64,000 bases of DNA from Flammeovirgaceae bacterium UBA7330 (GCA_002471275.1 DKPQ01000002.1:155927-219926), one strand, 5' to 3'. Positions 25,218 to 34,609 are shown, counted from the stretch's first letter. Notes: generated by a model not told the origin, from the letters alone. Made by a program: numbers and translations.

Positions 25218-25928
25218 ATGAACCATGTAAAAATCATCACCCTGTTTTTAGCTTCAATAGGTTTATTAGCAGATATTCATGCTCAAAATACCACTAAGGC
25301 CATACCCCAGGGCTTTATTTCACTCTTTGATGGAAAATCGCTAAAAGGATGGCAAGCTGCAGATATGAGCTGGTGGACCGTCGAGGATGGAGCCATTACT
25401 GCACGTATTACAGAAGATAAGCCTTGCAATAAAAATCAGTACCTGTTCAGCGATTATGGAACAATGGCCGATTTTGAATTGAAACTGAAACACCGATTGG
25501 TGAGTGATTACAATGTAAATGGTGGATTTCAGTTTCGGAGTGAACACTATGAAGTTGATGATTGCAAAGGCTACCAGGTCGACAACAACACTGAAACTAA
25601 TTGGTTGGTGCGCTTGTATGACGAATTTGGGCGCCACACACTTGCATGGCGAGGGGAAAGAACAGTTTTTGAGGAATCAGGTCAGCCTGTAACCACCAAA
25701 ATACCAGAAGCACAGGGCGAAGCTCATTTCGAATTAGGACAATGGCATGAATATCATCTGATATGCAAAGGAGATACCCTCACACTGTTGGTCAACGGAA
25801 TACTGGTTGCAGAAGTTATTGATCGTGATCCTGCTAATAAGGACGCATCAGGTCTTTTAGCTTTACAATTACACTCTGGCAAACCGATGCTGGTGCAATT
25901 CAAGGACATATGGTATAAGGAATATTAA
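25218..25928 (+). CDS. DUF1080 (3-keto-disaccharide hydrolase family) secreted protein, copy A
   Basis: The mature protein is a concanavalin-like beta-jellyroll of the DUF1080 family (PF06439), opening with GFISLFDGKSLKGWQAADMS and containing the family strands GFQFRSEHYEV, KGYQVDNN and WHEYHLICKGDTLTLLVNG. Members characterised so far cleave 3-keto-glycosides or bind glycans. With the ATG at 25218 the product has a Sec signal peptide (MNHVKIITLFLASIGLLADI then HAQ), so it is periplasmic; the longer start at 25179 would bury the signal. It is convergent to a nitrilase-type gene, beyond which lies a second DUF1080 gene. No dehydrogenase adjoins it; the closest Gfo/Idh genes are 30 kb away. Confidence 0.85.
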   Translation: MNHVKIITLFLASIGLLADIHAQNTTKAIPQGFISLFDGKSLKGWQAADMSWWTVEDGAITARITEDKPCNKNQYLFSDYGTMADFELKLKHRLVSDYNVNGGFQFRSEHYEVDDCKGYQVDNNTETNWLVRLYDEFGRHTLAWRGERTVFEESGQPVTTKIPEAQGEAHFELGQWHEYHLICKGDTLTLLVNGILVAEVIDRDPANKDASGLLALQLHSGKPMLVQFKDIWYKEY

Positions 25929-25974
25929 TCTCTTTTAAGCTTTTTGTTACTATTGTCACCAACAAAAGCGTATC

Positions 25975-26916
25975 CTACTTCATCCAAACGGGTTTCGTCT
26001 CAGACTGATTTTCCATCCCAACAATGTCTCTGTATAACTCAGGCCTCCGGGCATTTCGGTAGCGATATCCTCCGGCCAGTTTCAGTTTGTCCGGGGTAAT
26101 CGTAGCGATGGTTATGTCATCCTCAAAACTGCGGATCTCGGTCAGGACCTCGCCATATGGATCCAGGATCATGGAGTTGCCATTTTTCAGGTGCTCTCCA
26201 TCGTAGCCAATCGGGTTGGTATACACATAATACACGCCATTGTCATAAGCCCTGGCAGGCAGCCATCGCATGAGCCAACCCCTGCCTTTGGGTCCGTCAA
26301 ATTCCAGTCGCAACGGTACAGGGTCCGCCAACCGTTTTTGCCACAGCTTATCATCTACATAGCCTCTTCCGGGCATGGCAGAGGGGGTGCAGCAGGTTAC
26401 ATGTGGAGCAAAAATCAGATCGGCTCCGAGTAAGGTGGTCGCTCGCACATTCTCGATGATGTTGTTGTCATAGCAGATCAGTATACCGCACTTCCAACCT
26501 TTGATATCAAAGACTACATATGCATCCCCCGGGGTCATATAGGGACTGATGAATGGATGCAGCTTTTGATATTTAGCTTTCAACCCGGACCCATCCACAC
26601 AAAGGTAAGTGTTGAAGATCTTGTCATCCGATCTTTCGACCAGCCCGGCCAGTAAGGTAATGTCATATTTTTGGGCGATATCGATCAGTTGAATGGTAGA
26701 TGGTCCATGAGGAACTTCCTCAGCCAGATCAAAGGCCTCCGCTTTGCTGAGATTTTTGAAGAAGGTATACGCTGTGACCGACATCTCATGGAAACTGATC
26801 ACTTCGGCACCTTTTTCCTTTGCCAGGGCCGTGAGTTTTTCAATCACCGATAAATTATAATCCTTATCCCCGTCTTTGGGCTCAAACTGAGCCACTGCTA
26901 CTTTCAGATTTTTCAT
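25975..26916 (-). CDS. Carbon-nitrogen hydrolase (nitrilase superfamily)
   Basis: The 313-residue cytoplasmic protein shows the Glu-Lys-Cys triad of the nitrilase superfamily: Glu in VISFHEMSVTAYTF (about residue 45), Lys in KAKYQKLHPF and Cys in CGILICYDNNIIENVR. These enzymes cleave amides, ureido groups or nitriles, in amidase, N-carbamoylase or nitrilase branches. Presence of the Cys-Tyr-Asp core rather than Cys-W-E makes a true nitrilase less likely than an amidase or carbamoylase. It lies 16 bp downstream of a DUF1080 gene on the same strand, so the two form a likely operon, which is an odd pairing. The substrate is unknown. Confidence 0.85.
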   Translation of the reverse strand: MKNLKVAVAQFEPKDGDKDYNLSVIEKLTALAKEKGAEVISFHEMSVTAYTFFKNLSKAEAFDLAEEVPHGPSTIQLIDIAQKYDITLLAGLVERSDDKIFNTYLCVDGSGLKAKYQKLHPFISPYMTPGDAYVVFDIKGWKCGILICYDNNIIENVRATTLLGADLIFAPHVTCCTPSAMPGRGYVDDKLWQKRLADPVPLRLEFDGPKGRGWLMRWLPARAYDNGVYYVYTNPIGYDGEHLKNGNSMILDPYGEVLTEIRSFEDDITIATITPDKLKLAGGYRYRNARRPELYRDIVGMENQSETKPVWMK

Positions 26917-26932
26917 CCTTTATACTTAGTGA

Positions 26933-27646
26933 TTATTTATCCGGAGTAAGCTCCTTCAACCTAAAATTTTTATATCTGATCTCCATGGGAGGACCAACAT
27001 GCACCTGCACACCAATCAGCCCCGACCTGGTTTTGTTTTCCTCATCATTGTCGATCACTATGCTCATGACGTGCCCATTGATCATGTGTACCATCACATC
27101 ACCTTTGGCAATGATATGGTATTCATTCCAGTCATTGGGTTTGATAAATGCTGTGAGAGCATCTTTATCTCCCACCGTCCCGATGGCTTCAACATCTTTT
27201 CCATCTTCCTTTCGACTGATCTGTCCCCTGAGTGCCAAAAACCTTCGACCCTGCTCTTCATAGTTTTGTCCTGACCATTGATTGGGTCCGTCGATGTCCA
27301 TCTGATACCCTCGCAGCCTGTATTTTTCAAATTCTACACTGCGATAGTTGATGCCGCTGTTGCCCTTTTCCGAAACCTTTACATCTACTTTCAATTCAAA
27401 GTCGGAAGGTGTGCCTCCCCTCCAAATAATAAAAGTATTGTGTTTTACAATAGTCTCAGGCGTGATCGTTCCCACCAGTTCACCATTGTCTAAGGACCAG
27501 TAGACCGGATCGCCTTCCCAATCTTTCAGGGTCCCATCAAAGATCGAGACAAACCCTGTTTCATCCGTCGACGGTTGAGGGAATTGGGGCTGCGCAAAAA
27601 CCATTGCAGCATATAGAATCAATGGGATGATCAAGAGGTGTTTCAT
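26933..27646 (-). CDS. DUF1080 (3-keto-disaccharide hydrolase family) secreted protein, copy B
   Basis: The 237-residue protein has a Sec signal peptide (MKHLLIIPLILYAAMVFAQ) and a DUF1080 jellyroll: FVSIFDGTLKDWEGDPVYWS, GNSGINYRSVEFEK, RGYQMDIDGPNQWSGQNYEE and WNEYHIIAKGDVMVHMINGH. It resembles copy A at 25.2 kb in plan but is clearly diverged and keeps a more typical GNSGINYRS motif. The family acts on 3-keto-glycosides or related sugars in the periplasm. It is the first gene of a two-gene unit with the nitrilase-type hydrolase. Its start is divergent from the glutamate-synthase-like gene, with about 115 bp between the chosen starts. Confidence 0.87.
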   Translation of the reverse strand: MKHLLIIPLILYAAMVFAQPQFPQPSTDETGFVSIFDGTLKDWEGDPVYWSLDNGELVGTITPETIVKHNTFIIWRGGTPSDFELKVDVKVSEKGNSGINYRSVEFEKYRLRGYQMDIDGPNQWSGQNYEEQGRRFLALRGQISRKEDGKDVEAIGTVGDKDALTAFIKPNDWNEYHIIAKGDVMVHMINGHVMSIVIDNDEENKTRSGLIGVQVHVGPPMEIRYKNFRLKELTPDK

Positions 27647-27761
27647 GGGTGATGAGGTTTTGATTTATAAACCTAAACATGTCCGAAGAAATAATTTGGT
27701 TCTACAGACATTATTTGATTCCATTTTACACCTAACTTTAGGTCCGCCCAAACCCACTGAA

Positions 27762-29270
27762 ATGAGACACATCTTTTATATCATCGTCATCTTATGTATC
27801 CTGATCGCAGGAGTAGCTTCTTACTTTGACCCGGACTATCTGTGGTCATACATCATTTTACTGCCGCTGTTGTTTATTGGTATCTATAACAGGATCCAAA
27901 AAAATCACGCCATTCTGAGGAATTTTCCGTTGCTGGGGTACTTCCGTTATTTCTTTGAGATGATCGCTCCGGAGATACAGCAGTATTTTATCGAGCGGCA
28001 AACGGATGGTGCACCTTTTAGCAGGAATCACCGTGCCCTGGTTTATCGACGTGCCAAGAATGTCAATGACACGCATCCTTTCGGTACCCAACTCAATATC
28101 AATGATTCTCATTATGAAGCCCTGAGGCATTCTATCTATGCTACGGAGCCGGAGACTGAGTTTCCACGGGTAACCATCGGTAGCAGCCTGTGCCAGCAAC
28201 CCTATAGTGCTTCAATTCTCAATATTTCTGCCATGAGTTTTGGTGCCCTGAGTAAAAATGCCATCCTGGCGTTGAGCAAGGGAGCGAAAAAAGGAAATTT
28301 TTATCACAATACCGGTGAGGGAGGGATATCTCCTTATCACCTGGAAGGGGGTGCAGACCTGATGTGGCAAATTGGAACCGGTTACTTTGGCTGCAGAACA
28401 CCAGAAGGGGATTTTGATCCCGAGATGTTTAAGCAAAATGCATTGAGACCGGAGGTAAAGCTCATTGAAATTAAGATTTCGCAGGGAGCTAAACCGGGAC
28501 ATGGGGGTGTGCTGCCAGCTGTAAAAAACACAGAGGAGATATCGAAGATCAGAGGATGCAAACCGCACTCGCTGGTATTATCACCTCCCGGTCATAAAAA
28601 GTTCACGAACGCAACGGAGCTGATCTATTTTATCAAAGAGCTTAGAGATCTCTCCGGAGGAAAACCTGTTGGCTTTAAGTTATGCATTGGTAGAACAGAG
28701 GAATTTATCGAGATCTGTCGGGAGATGAAGGAAGAGGGGATCTGGCCTGATTTTATTACAGTGGATGGGGCAGAAGGAGGAACCGGGGCTGCACCACTGG
28801 AATTTTCGGATTCTGTTGGGATCCCGTTGGAGCCGGCATTGATCTTTGTTCACCGAACCTTAATCAAATACGGCTTGCGACAGGAGATCAAGGTGATCGC
28901 CAGTGGTAAAGTACTTTCAGCGTTTTCCATTCTCAGGGTAAAAGCTTTAGGCGCAGATATATGCAACTCTGCCAGGGCATTCATGTTTAGCCTGGGCTGT
29001 ATCCAGGCTTTGCGTTGCAACACCAACGAATGCCCGACAGGCGTAGCCACACAGAAGAAGATGCTCGTCAAGGGGTTGGTCGTTTCCGACAAAGCCGAGC
29101 GGGTCTATTATTTTCATAAGAACACCATCCATGCCGTATTGGAGTTGCTGGCTTCCTGTGGTTGCAAGCACACCGACGAGATCAATATCAACATGTTTGT
29201 GAAAGGAGATGAAATGGTAGCCCTGTCCAATAAATACTTCCCGGATTCCGTGTTGAACAGGGTGGATTAG
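27762..29270 (+). CDS. FMN-binding glutamate synthase family protein
   Basis: The product is a stand-alone version of the FMN/alpha-subunit domain of glutamate synthase, about 502 residues with two N-terminal transmembrane helices (MRHIFYIIVILCILIAGVAS, then LWSYIILLPLLFIGIYN). Family blocks include NISAMSFGALSKNAILALSK, SQGAKPGHGGVLPAVKNTEE, TVDGAEGGTGAAPLEFSD and the cysteine-containing CNTNECPTGVATQ, where the large subunit has Fe-S ligands. It lacks the glutaminase domain, so it is probably not a complete GOGAT; the physiological role of this membrane-anchored group is unsettled. I chose the ATG at 27762 because it gives a clean first helix; the longer frame from 27627 reads back into the divergent DUF1080 start. 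Confidence 0.85.
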   Translation: MRHIFYIIVILCILIAGVASYFDPDYLWSYIILLPLLFIGIYNRIQKNHAILRNFPLLGYFRYFFEMIAPEIQQYFIERQTDGAPFSRNHRALVYRRAKNVNDTHPFGTQLNINDSHYEALRHSIYATEPETEFPRVTIGSSLCQQPYSASILNISAMSFGALSKNAILALSKGAKKGNFYHNTGEGGISPYHLEGGADLMWQIGTGYFGCRTPEGDFDPEMFKQNALRPEVKLIEIKISQGAKPGHGGVLPAVKNTEEISKIRGCKPHSLVLSPPGHKKFTNATELIYFIKELRDLSGGKPVGFKLCIGRTEEFIEICREMKEEGIWPDFITVDGAEGGTGAAPLEFSDSVGIPLEPALIFVHRTLIKYGLRQEIKVIASGKVLSAFSILRVKALGADICNSARAFMFSLGCIQALRCNTNECPTGVATQKKMLVKGLVVSDKAERVYYFHKNTIHAVLELLASCGCKHTDEININMFVKGDEMVALSNKYFPDSVLNRVD

Positions 29271-29848
29271 TTTTCGGCTTTTCTCCGCATAAAATAAAGC
29301 GGTTGATTTCCATAGTTCCCATCCCAGACGTGATAGGTCTCGAAGCCAAACCGCTGATAGACCAGCTTGTTTTGAGGGATAGAAGTCTCCAGGTAGATTG
29401 GCAGATTAAGTTTTTTGGATTGTTCGAAGATTTTTTCTTTCAGCTCCCAGGCACCACGGCCACCACGACTTTGGTCAGAGGCACCGAAAAACCAGAAGTA
29501 AAGAAAGTTCCCATCCGCCGGACGCTGCTTTTTCACATAGGCATCGCGTTTCAGGATTTTGAATACCCGCTCAATACCGATGGTACGGAAGACAAGCTTT
29601 GCCTGATTGAAGTAATCCCGAAGTCCTTCCTTCCTGAAGTTGTAACGGTAACATAGGGCAATGGCTTCCTTGTCTTTAGAAAAATAGACGCCGTCCCGCA
29701 TTTTGCTGGTCTCATACACATAGTCTGCCAGGTGTTTGATCCGCTCGGCTTTATGTTCGTCAGGTTTAACAATATGCAGGACACTGGGATTTTCTACAAA
29801 AGCTTCACTGATGATCCTGATAGCATTTTCTTTTTCTGTCAAACCCAT
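29267..29848 (-). CDS. GNAT-family N-acetyltransferase-like protein
   Basis: The chain of about 193 residues has the late GNAT core: FLYFWFFGASDQSRGGRGAW in the acetyl-CoA-binding loop region (a Q/R-x-x-G-x-G/A variant) followed by LYLETSIPQNKLVYQRFGFE, the usual strand-helix near the C-terminus. The beginning (MGLTEKENAIRIISEAFVEN) also resembles GNAT proteins. The ATG at 29848 is preferred over one at 29881. The acceptor is unknown. It is convergent with the glutamate-synthase-like gene, with a 4-bp overlap of the stop codons. Confidence 0.7.
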   Translation of the reverse strand: MGLTEKENAIRIISEAFVENPSVLHIVKPDEHKAERIKHLADYVYETSKMRDGVYFSKDKEAIALCYRYNFRKEGLRDYFNQAKLVFRTIGIERVFKILKRDAYVKKQRPADGNFLYFWFFGASDQSRGGRGAWELKEKIFEQSKKLNLPIYLETSIPQNKLVYQRFGFETYHVWDGNYGNQPLYFMRRKAEN

Positions 29849-29930
29849 GAAAAACAAAGAAAATAAAGTTTGATCAAACAAAGATGGTGTAAAACCATAG
29901 GATCAACTGAGTTTTTAGGATTCTATGCTT

Positions 29931-29938
29931 TACTTTTG
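29931..29938 (+). promoter_or_regulatory. -7 element (TACTTTTG) of the leucine operon
   Basis: TACTTTTG matches TAnnTTTG exactly. It would start transcription near 29945, leaving a leader of about 45 nt before leuC. No leader peptide or T-box-like structure fits in so short a leader. The -33 TTG is not evident at 19 nt. Confidence 0.5.
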
Positions 29939-29989
29939 CAGTCCAATTTCCGAAGAGGAGAATATTATTTTAACTGACGTTGTCGAAAG

Positions 29990-31402
29990 ATGGGAAAAAC
30001 ACTATTTGATAAGATTTGGGATAGCCATGTGGTGGCTACAATTGAAGAAGGTCCAAGCGTATTGTACATTGACCGTCACCTCATTCATGAAGTGACTAGC
30101 CCTCAGGCATTTGCGGGGATTGAAAAAAGGGGAGTGGAAGTATTCAGACCCCAAAACACCGTAGCAACTCCTGATCACAACGTGCCTACCATAGATCAGC
30201 ACCTGAGCATCAAAGATGAGCTTTCTCGCTTTCAGGTCAACAAGTTGACTGAAAACTGCGAGCGACATGGCGTGACCCTTTTTGGTCTCAACCATCCTTA
30301 TCAGGGAATTGTGCACGTGATCGGACCACAGCTTGGTCTTACCCGTCCGGGCATGACCATCGTATGTGGAGACAGCCACACATCTACACATGGAGCATTT
30401 GGTAGTGTAGCCTTCGGAATTGGAACCAGTGAGGTAGAAATGGTACTTGCCACACAATGTATCATGCAGCCCAAACCAAAGAAAATGCGAATCTCTGTAG
30501 AAGGAGAGTTGCCTAAAGGAATTTCAGCCAAGGATGTGGTCCTCTATATCATCTCCAAGGTTACAGCAAGTGGTGGTACGGGTTACTTCGTAGAATTTGC
30601 AGGATCGGCGATCAGGTCACTGTCTATGGAAGGACGAATGACTGTTTGCAACATGAGCATCGAGATGGGTGCACGAGGAGGATTGATTGCTCCTGACCAA
30701 ACTACTTTCGACTATGTAAAAGGAAGAGAGTATGCACCTAAAGGAGCAGAGTGGGAGAAGGAATTGGCCAAATGGAAAGAATTGTACTCTGATGAGGATG
30801 CAGTTTTTGATAAAGAGATTGTTTTCGATGCTGCAGACATTGAGCCGATGATCACTTACGGAACCAACCCGGGTATGGGAACCAAAGTGAAGGGAAGGAT
30901 CCCAACATTGGATGAAGTACCTGAGAAAGAGCGCAACTCATTCACCAAGTCAATGAAATATATGGGCTTCAATCCAGGAGATGAGTTGATTGGTAAGCCA
31001 GTAGATTATGTATTCGTAGGTAGCTGCACCAATGGACGAATTGAAGACCTGAGAGAGGTGGCCAAATTTGTGAAGGGAAGGAAGAAAGCAGATAACATCA
31101 CTGCATGGATCGTTCCCGGTTCCAAGCAGGTGGAGCAGCAAGCCATAGAAGAGGGCATTGTAGATATCCTTGAGGAGGCTGGCTTTAAGCTTCGTCAGCC
31201 TGGTTGTTCAGCCTGTCTGGCCATGAATGACGATAAGATCCCATCAGGAAAATATGCGGTTTCTACATCAAACAGAAACTTCGAAGGAAGACAGGGTCCC
31301 GGATCCAGAACATTGCTGGCAAGTCCGGTAACCGCAGCTGCCGTAGCAGTCACAGGTACCATAGTAGACCCAAGAGAAATTAGCGAACTCGAACTAGTAT
31401 AA
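29990..31402 (+). CDS. leuC: 3-isopropylmalate dehydratase large subunit
   Basis: LeuC with LeuD isomerises 2-isopropylmalate to 3-isopropylmalate in leucine synthesis. The aconitase-type [4Fe-4S] cysteines are visible in FVGSCTNGRIEDLR and QPGCSACLAMN; substrate-binding stretches TIVCGDSHTSTHGAFGSVAF and STSNRNFEGRQGPGSRTLLA are intact. Length of 470 residues is standard. It is the first gene of leuC-leuD-leuA/cimA-leuB. Confidence 0.97.
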   Translation: MGKTLFDKIWDSHVVATIEEGPSVLYIDRHLIHEVTSPQAFAGIEKRGVEVFRPQNTVATPDHNVPTIDQHLSIKDELSRFQVNKLTENCERHGVTLFGLNHPYQGIVHVIGPQLGLTRPGMTIVCGDSHTSTHGAFGSVAFGIGTSEVEMVLATQCIMQPKPKKMRISVEGELPKGISAKDVVLYIISKVTASGGTGYFVEFAGSAIRSLSMEGRMTVCNMSIEMGARGGLIAPDQTTFDYVKGREYAPKGAEWEKELAKWKELYSDEDAVFDKEIVFDAADIEPMITYGTNPGMGTKVKGRIPTLDEVPEKERNSFTKSMKYMGFNPGDELIGKPVDYVFVGSCTNGRIEDLREVAKFVKGRKKADNITAWIVPGSKQVEQQAIEEGIVDILEEAGFKLRQPGCSACLAMNDDKIPSGKYAVSTSNRNFEGRQGPGSRTLLASPVTAAAVAVTGTIVDPREISELELV

Positions 31403-31415
31403 GGAGAATAAAAAC

Positions 31416-32009
31416 ATGGCGATAGAAAAGTTCACAAAAATCACCTCTTCGGCAGTTCCACTGCCCATCGAGAATGTAGATACCGACCAGATCATCCCTG
31501 CCAGGTTTCTGAAAGCAACCACCAGAGAAGGCTTTGGCGAAAATCTTTTCAGAGACTGGAGATATGATAGCAACAATAAACCCGTAGAGGACTTCGTATT
31601 GAATGATCCCAGGTACAGCGGAAAGATCCTGGTAGCCGGAAAAAACTTTGGTAGCGGATCCAGCCGGGAGCATGCAGCCTGGGCAGTTCACGACTACGGA
31701 TTCAAGGTTGTTGTGTCCAGCTTCTTTGCTGATATTTTCAGAGGCAACTCCTTGAATAATGGCTTACTACCTGTATTGGTCACTGAAGAATTTCTGGAAG
31801 AGATCTTTGCTGAAATAGAGAAGGATCCAAAGGCAGAATTTGAAGTAGACCTGAAGAGTCAGACCTTTAAAATCGTTTCTACAGGAAGCACTGCTTCTTT
31901 TGAAATCAATTCATATAAAAAGGAATGTCTGCTGAATGGCTTTGATGACATCGACTATCTGTTGAACATCAAGGACAAGATCACAGCATTTGAGGCTTCG
32001 AGAGCCTAA
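31416..32009 (+). CDS. leuD: 3-isopropylmalate dehydratase small subunit
   Basis: The 197-residue small subunit completes the active site of LeuC. The motif VDTDQIIPARFLK (about 20-32) and the segment GKNFGSGSSREHAAWAVHDY (about 76-95) are characteristic; the following FKVVVSSFFADIFRGNSLNN is the swivel domain. It begins 13 bp after leuC and ends 9 bp before the synthase gene. Confidence 0.97.
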   Translation: MAIEKFTKITSSAVPLPIENVDTDQIIPARFLKATTREGFGENLFRDWRYDSNNKPVEDFVLNDPRYSGKILVAGKNFGSGSSREHAAWAVHDYGFKVVVSSFFADIFRGNSLNNGLLPVLVTEEFLEEIFAEIEKDPKAEFEVDLKSQTFKIVSTGSTASFEINSYKKECLLNGFDDIDYLLNIKDKITAFEASRA

Positions 32010-32018
32010 CCCCTGGCA

Positions 32019-33527
32019 ATGTTTGTTGAAATCCTAGATACCACACTCCGAGATGGGGAGCAGACTTCCGGTGTATCATTTACCGAGGGAGAGAAGCTGA
32101 CCATCGCTCAATTACTTCTGGAAGAGCTGAAAGTCGACCGGATAGAGGTGGCTTCGGCGCGTGTTTCCGAGGGGGAGTTTAAGGGTGCGCGTAAAATACT
32201 GGACTGGGCTGCTCAAAATGGCTTTCAGGAGCGGGTAGAAATCCTGGGATTTATCGACAAAGACATCTCTGTTGATTGGATCAAAGATGCAGGAGGTAAG
32301 GTGATGAACCTGCTCAGCAAAGGATCCAGAAAACACTGTGAAAAACAGCTCAGAAAGACACTGCAGGAACATCTGCAAGACATCAGTGAAACCATTCAGT
32401 ATGCCCACGACAAAGGGTTGACTGTGAATGTTTACCTGGAAGACTGGTCCAATGGGATGCGAAATTCTCCTGACTATGTCTATGAAATCATTGAGGGACT
32501 GAATAAGCTTCAGGTCGAACGGATCATGCTGCCTGATACACTGGGGATCCTCAATCACGAAGAGAGCCACAAATTTTGTAAGGACGTCATCGACAGGTTT
32601 CCTGATACCCGGTTCGACTTCCATGCTCACAATGACTACGACCTTTCTGTTTCGAATGTCTACGAAGCACTGAAAGCAGGAGTATCCGGGATTCATACCA
32701 CCATGAATGGGTTGGGAGAACGTGCAGGTAACGTGCCATTGAGTAGTGTGATCGGGATCGTAAAAGATCACCTGAAAGGAGATCTGAGCCTCGATGAAAA
32801 GAAACTGTACAAGGTCAGCAAGATCATCGAATCCTTTTCCGGGATCAGAATACCTCAGAATAAGCCGTTGATAGGGGAATTTGTTTTTACGCAAACCAGT
32901 GGGATCCACGCAGACGGAGATAGCAAAGACAATCTCTACCACAACAGCTTAGCTCCCGAACGTTTTGGAAGAAACTATAGCTACGCCCTGGGTAAGATGT
33001 CTGGCAAAGCCAACATCAAGAAGAACCTGGAAGCACTGGGCATTGAGCTGAGCAAAGAAGAAACACAGCAGGTCACTCAAAAGATCATTGAATTAGGTGA
33101 TAAAAAAGAGTCGATCACGAAAGAAGATCTTCCATTTATCATCAATGATGTCTTAAGGAGTGAAAAGATTGATCAGAAAGTAATCATCAAAAACTATGCG
33201 TTGTCAGTAGCACAGGGACTACGGTCTATGGCTACACTCAACCTGGAAGTTTCTGGAAAGTCTTATGAGAAGACGGCCTCCGGTGACGGACAGTATGATG
33301 CCTTCATGAATTCTTTGAAGTCTATCTACAAAGATTTGGGCAAAAAGCTCCCAAGGCTAGCCGATTATGAAGTGACGATACCTCCCGGTGGTGAAACGGA
33401 TGCCCTTGTGATCACTACGATTACCTGGGAGAATGGTGAACGCTTCAAGACCCGGGGACTTGACCCGGATCAAACGGTTGCAGCTATCAAAGCAACCATC
33501 AAAATGTTAAATATTATCGAAAAATAG
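32019..33527 (+). CDS. 2-isopropylmalate synthase / citramalate synthase-like enzyme
   Basis: This 502-residue acyl-CoA condensing enzyme has the HMGL-like barrel (ILDTTLRDGEQTSGVSF; metal ligands in FDFHAHNDYDLSVSN; NGLGERAGNVPLSSV) and a C-terminal LeuA-type allosteric domain from about residue 385. Position in the leu operon suggests the first step of leucine synthesis, acetyl-CoA plus 2-oxoisovalerate. However, members of this subgroup with TSGVSF after the RDGEQ motif are hard to tell from citramalate synthases, which use pyruvate and feed isoleucine synthesis via LeuBCD. Both readings fit the operon. Sequence alone does not decide it, so no gene symbol is given. Confidence 0.85.
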   Translation: MFVEILDTTLRDGEQTSGVSFTEGEKLTIAQLLLEELKVDRIEVASARVSEGEFKGARKILDWAAQNGFQERVEILGFIDKDISVDWIKDAGGKVMNLLSKGSRKHCEKQLRKTLQEHLQDISETIQYAHDKGLTVNVYLEDWSNGMRNSPDYVYEIIEGLNKLQVERIMLPDTLGILNHEESHKFCKDVIDRFPDTRFDFHAHNDYDLSVSNVYEALKAGVSGIHTTMNGLGERAGNVPLSSVIGIVKDHLKGDLSLDEKKLYKVSKIIESFSGIRIPQNKPLIGEFVFTQTSGIHADGDSKDNLYHNSLAPERFGRNYSYALGKMSGKANIKKNLEALGIELSKEETQQVTQKIIELGDKKESITKEDLPFIINDVLRSEKIDQKVIIKNYALSVAQGLRSMATLNLEVSGKSYEKTASGDGQYDAFMNSLKSIYKDLGKKLPRLADYEVTIPPGGETDALVITTITWENGERFKTRGLDPDQTVAAIKATIKMLNIIEK

Positions 33528-33532
33528 AATAA

Positions 33533-34594
33533 ATGAATTTCAAGATCGCAACATTACCCGGCGACGGAATTGGCCCGGAAATCGTAGAACAAGCAGTTAA
33601 AGCAATGGAAGCTATTGGTAAGAAATATAACCATAGCTTTGAATTCACACATGCACTGGTAGGTGCCGCTGCTATTGATGCCACCGGTGATCCGTATCCT
33701 GAGGAGACTCACAAAATATGTCTTGATGCTGATGCAGTTTTGTTTGGTGCGATCGGAGACCCCAAATATGACAATGACCCTAAGGCTAAGGTTCGACCTG
33801 AGCAGGGATTGTTGGGGATGAGAAAAAAACTAGGTCTTTATGCCAATATCAGGCCTGTAGCTACTTTTCCTTCATTGATCGACAAAAGTCCTTTGAAGAA
33901 TGACAGGGTAGAGGGAGCTGACTTTGTTGTTGTACGTGAATTGACAGGGGGGATCTACTTTGGTCAGCCACGTGGACGATCAGAAGACCTGAAAACAGCC
34001 TTTGACACAAGTGTTTACACGGTAGATGAGATTGAAAGAATCCTCAAGCTGGCTTTCGAATATGCCGAGAAGCGGAACAAAAGACTAACAATCGTTGACA
34101 AAGCCAACGTGCTGGGTACTTCAAGACTTTGGAGAGAAGTGGCTCAGGGCATGGAGAAAGACTACAAGCACATCGAGGTAGATTATATGTTTGTGGACAA
34201 TGCAGCTATGCAACTGATCCAATGGCCAAAGAAATTTGATGTCCTGGTGACTGAAAACATGTTTGGTGACATCCTTTCTGATGAGGCCAGTGTGATCACA
34301 GGGTCGCTTGGTTTGTTGCCTTCTGCTTCTATCGGACTTGAAACTTCAGTATTTGAGCCGATCCATGGATCTTATCCGCAGGCGGCTGGAAAGAATATCG
34401 CCAATCCTATTGCAACGATTTTGTCTGCAGCCATGCTCCTGGAGTCTTTGAACCTGCTTGAAGAAGCCGCTGCAATTCGTGATGCCGTGAATGCTTCACT
34501 TGAAGAAAACTTCGTGACAGAAGATATCTCTAAAGAAAGTGCAAAAAGTACATCCGAAGTAGGAGACTGGATCGCCAGTAAAATCAGTGGTTAA
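33533..34594 (+). CDS. leuB: 3-isopropylmalate dehydrogenase
   Basis: LeuB oxidatively decarboxylates 3-isopropylmalate with NAD. The N-terminal strand IATLPGDGIGPEIVEQAVKA, the Arg-rich substrate region (RPEQGLLGMRKKLGLYANIR), the ELTGGIYFGQPRG loop and the signature NMFGDILSDEASVITGSLGL are all intact in 353 residues. The Asp-rich metal site and the LeuB-type LLGMRK loop separate it from isocitrate and tartrate dehydrogenases. It starts 5 bp after the synthase gene and completes the pathway cluster. Confidence 0.97.
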   Translation: MNFKIATLPGDGIGPEIVEQAVKAMEAIGKKYNHSFEFTHALVGAAAIDATGDPYPEETHKICLDADAVLFGAIGDPKYDNDPKAKVRPEQGLLGMRKKLGLYANIRPVATFPSLIDKSPLKNDRVEGADFVVVRELTGGIYFGQPRGRSEDLKTAFDTSVYTVDEIERILKLAFEYAEKRNKRLTIVDKANVLGTSRLWREVAQGMEKDYKHIEVDYMFVDNAAMQLIQWPKKFDVLVTENMFGDILSDEASVITGSLGLLPSASIGLETSVFEPIHGSYPQAAGKNIANPIATILSAAMLLESLNLLEEAAAIRDAVNASLEENFVTEDISKESAKSTSEVGDWIASKISG

Positions 34595-34609
34595 CATCGT
34601 TGGATAGCC

